Assembly: GCA_946221915.1 (NCBI GenBank)
Contig: CAMIKG010000043.1
Location: 1 to 44,221 of the forward strand
Direction: 5' to 3'
Length of the DNA stretch: 44,221 nucleotides
From: an uncultured Erwinia sp.
Lineage (GTDB): Bacteria > Pseudomonadota > Gammaproteobacteria > Enterobacterales > Enterobacteriaceae
Position 1 is the first letter of the stretch, and each line of letters opens with the position of its first letter. The position numbers and the translations under genes were made by a program. The notes under the pieces were generated by a model, which was not told the origin of the DNA, did no database searches, and worked only from the letters and a program-made list of their open reading frames with translations. Below, one piece after another: positions 42,301 through 44,221 of this stretch.

Positions 42301-43716
42301 TTACGCCTGGCTTTCGCGCTCTGCGATAAAGCCCAGCGCTTTCTCAATACGCGCAACAGAACGCGACTGACCGATAGCCTGTACCGTGATATCCAGCGCT
42401 GGCGACTGGCCTGCACCGGTTACCGCGACGCGCAGTGGCATACCGACTTTACCCATACCGACTTCCAGCTCATCCGCTGCCGCCTGAATAGCGTGATGAA
42501 CGTTTTCCGCCGTCCAGTCCGTGATGGCTTTGAGCTTATCACGCACCACTTCCAGCGGCTGACGCGCCACAGGACGCAGATGTTTCTTCGCGGCATCCGC
42601 ATCGAACTCATCAAACTCTTCATAGAAATAGCGGCAGGATGCAGCGATCTCTTTCAGAGTCTTGCAACGTTCGCCAAGCAGTTTCACCAGCTGCGCCAGC
42701 TCAGGGCCAGTGCGGGTATCAATATTTTCCTGCTCAATATGCCACTGCAGATGGGTCGCGACATATTCCGGCGCCAGAGTATTGATGTAGTGATGGTTCA
42801 GCCACTGCAGTTTCTCAGTGTTGAAGGCGCTGGCGGATTTGCTGACCGCATCCAGTGCAAACAGCTGCTTCATCTCATCTACAGAGAAGATCTCCTGATC
42901 GCCGTGTGACCAGCCGAGGCGCACCAGATAGTTCAGCAGCGCTTCCGGCAGATAACCGTCATCACGGTACTGCATCACCCCCACCGCACCATGGCGTTTG
43001 GAGAGCTTTTTACCGTCATCGCCGAGGATCATCGACACATGGGCGTATACCGGCACCTGCGCGCCAATCGCTTTCAGGATGTTGATTTGACGCGGGGTGT
43101 TGTTGATATGGTCTTCGCCGCGAATCACATGGGTGATGCCCATATCCCAGTCATCCACCACCACACAGAAGTTATAGGTTGGCGATCCATCGGTACGACG
43201 GATGATCAGATCGTCCAGCTCCTGGTTGCTGAATTCGATCGGGCCACGGATCTGATCGTCAAAAATCACCGATCCTTCCTGTGGGTTGCGGAAACGCACC
43301 ACATGCGGCTCATCGGCAGCATGATGCTCATGGCTGTCGCGGCAGCGGCCGTCATAACGCGGCTTCTCACCGTTCGCCATCTGGGTTTCACGCAGAGTTT
43401 CCAGACGCTCTTTCGAGCAGTAACATTTATAGGCGGTTCCCGCGTCCAGCATCTCATCAATCACCGCGTTGTAGCGGTCAAAGCGTTTGGTCTGGTAATA
43501 CGGGCCTTCATCCCAGTCGAGATTCAACCAGTTCATACCATCCATAATGGCGTCGATCGCCTGCTGCGTGGAGCGCTCCAGATCGGTATCTTCAATACGC
43601 AGCACAAATTCGCCGCCCTGATTGCGGGCAAACAGCCAGGAATAGAGTGCGGTACGGGCGCCACCGACGTGCAGATAGCCGGTTGGGCTGGGAGCGAAAC
43701 GGGTTTTGATTTTCAT
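42301..43716 (-). CDS. gltX: Glutamyl-tRNA synthetase
   Basis: 471 residues from the ATG at 43716, the E. coli length; a longer open frame to 44112 runs through the tRNA gene and is not used. Class I synthetase signatures: RFAPSPTGYLHVGGARTALY (HIGH region) and GDDGKKLSKRHGAVGVMQY (KMSKS region). The zinc-site region contains CYCSKERLETLR, and the C-terminal anticodon-binding domain is complete. It charges tRNA-Glu in the cytoplasm. It is divergent from the tRNA-Val cluster, as in E. coli. The gap 43717-44042 holds the promoters only. Confidence 0.98.
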   Translation of the reverse strand: MKIKTRFAPSPTGYLHVGGARTALYSWLFARNQGGEFVLRIEDTDLERSTQQAIDAIMDGMNWLNLDWDEGPYYQTKRFDRYNAVIDEMLDAGTAYKCYCSKERLETLRETQMANGEKPRYDGRCRDSHEHHAADEPHVVRFRNPQEGSVIFDDQIRGPIEFSNQELDDLIIRRTDGSPTYNFCVVVDDWDMGITHVIRGEDHINNTPRQINILKAIGAQVPVYAHVSMILGDDGKKLSKRHGAVGVMQYRDDGYLPEALLNYLVRLGWSHGDQEIFSVDEMKQLFALDAVSKSASAFNTEKLQWLNHHYINTLAPEYVATHLQWHIEQENIDTRTGPELAQLVKLLGERCKTLKEIAASCRYFYEEFDEFDADAAKKHLRPVARQPLEVVRDKLKAITDWTAENVHHAIQAAADELEVGMGKVGMPLRVAVTGAGQSPALDITVQAIGQSRSVARIEKALGFIAERESQA

Positions 43717-43997
43717 TAAACGATGCCTTATTACGCGGATGCGCTGACGAATGTCAGAAAACAGTAACCTGTATCCTGAATAATTCGGGTTGCCGCCGGG
43801 CGCCAACCTGAAAAATGACGGGTACGTACTGAAATAATGTGGCGGTATTCTATCACCTGACAGCGAATCCTCAACGGCCTTCCCCAGACCGCCAACCTGA
43901 TCTGACGCAATATCGTACAGGAAAACAGAGGTTTTGCTTAAAACGGCAACATCCTGGCTAAATTTAAGACGAACGATCATTTTCGTTTTAAAAAGCG

Positions 43998-44025
43998 TTG
44001 ACTCACTTCGAACTATCCCTATAAT
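43998..44025 (+). promoter_or_regulatory. Sigma-70 promoter of the tRNA-Val operon
   Basis: TTGACT (43998-44003), a 16-base spacer and a perfect TATAAT (44020-44025), followed by a G+C-rich discriminator GCGACTCC typical of stringently controlled stable-RNA promoters. Confidence 0.85.
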
Positions 44026-44042
44026 GCGACTCCACACAGCGG

Positions 44043-44118
44043 GGGTGATTAGCTCAGTTGGTAGAGCATCTCCTTTACACGGAGGGGGTCGGCGGTTCGA
44101 GCCCGTCATCACCCACCA
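44043..44118 (+). tRNA. tRNA-Val (UAC)
   Basis: 76 bases including encoded CCA, anticodon TAC in loop TTTACAC, with a complete cloverleaf. First gene of a tandem cluster equivalent to E. coli valUXY beside gltX. Confidence 0.97.
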
Positions 44119-44162
44119 TCAATTAGATGGCTCGCAGTGTAGTAGTAAGAGCGTTGAAACAT

Positions 44163-44221
44163 GGGCGATTAGCTCAGTTGGTAGAGCATCTCCTTTACAC
44201 GGAGGGGGTCGGCGGTTCGAG
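44163..44221 (+). tRNA. tRNA-Val (UAC), truncated by the window end
   Basis: The first 59 bases of a second tRNA-Val are identical to the first copy except C instead of T at position 4 of the acceptor stem. The 3' part lies outside the window, so whether position 69 compensates cannot be seen. Confidence 0.93.

Noticed and set aside
43717..44112. N-terminal extension of gltX
   Set aside because: The open frame crosses the tRNA-Val gene and promoters, and the E. coli-length start at 43716 fits the family exactly.

Overview
The window looks like a chromosomal segment of a gamma-proteobacterium of the order Enterobacterales, most likely the Erwiniaceae (Pantoea/Erwinia group). The right half keeps the E. 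coli K-12 gene neighbourhood ypdK-alaC-ypdAB-glk-ypeC-mntH-nupC-tRNA(Ala)-yfeC-gltX-tRNA(Val), with proteins very close to the E. coli ones and one tRNA-Ala that I recall as identical to E. coli alaW/alaX. The family-level placement is inference; the order-level placement rests on gene order and sequence.

Left part (1-16344), minus strand: a contact-dependent growth inhibition (CDI) / polymorphic toxin island. A 2,688-residue CdiA-type exoprotein ends in a VTAENN-delimited toxin tip and overlaps a small membrane immunity gene by ATGA. Downstream, reading leftwards, is a graveyard and reservoir of displaced tip modules: an Ntox17 toxin (frameshifted) with intact Imm31-like immunity; a cdiA remnant joined to an unrecognised, broken toxin with an intact 184-residue immunity candidate; a DUF6883 tip with DUF4926 immunity; a diverged second copy of the main tip and immunity pair; a collapsed tip with a DUF600/YezG-like immunity gene carrying an internal stop; a lone CdiI-like immunity gene; and an EndoU nuclease tip with its partner. 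Most modules end in their own hairpin terminator and are separated by recurring debris: cdiA fragments, an IS3-family transposase tail and short related plus-strand ORF tails. No cdiB transporter gene is visible.

Middle part (16345-29541): a long A+T-rich upstream region containing an ArcZ-type small RNA; a divergent araC-family regulator / EamA exporter pair; an AriR/YmgB-like regulator; a strong-RBS 53-residue ORF; yhjX, preceded by a direct repeat matching the YpdB target; a chemotaxis receptor with a sigma-28-type promoter; two small lipoproteins; an unknown membrane protein; and an IclR-regulator/universal-stress-protein pair divergent from an MFS-HlyD efflux pair.

Right part (29742-44221): the conserved core genome. 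The YpdA/YpdB two-component system lies about 11 kb from yhjX, its target in E. coli, so sensor, regulator, operator and transporter are all in the window. The rest covers alanine synthesis (alaC), glucose phosphorylation (glk), an aldo-keto reductase behind a GalR/LacI-type palindrome, manganese import (mntH with an MntR box), nucleoside import (nupC), a formate/nitrite-family channel, glutamyl-tRNA synthetase and four tRNA genes, the last cut by the window edge.
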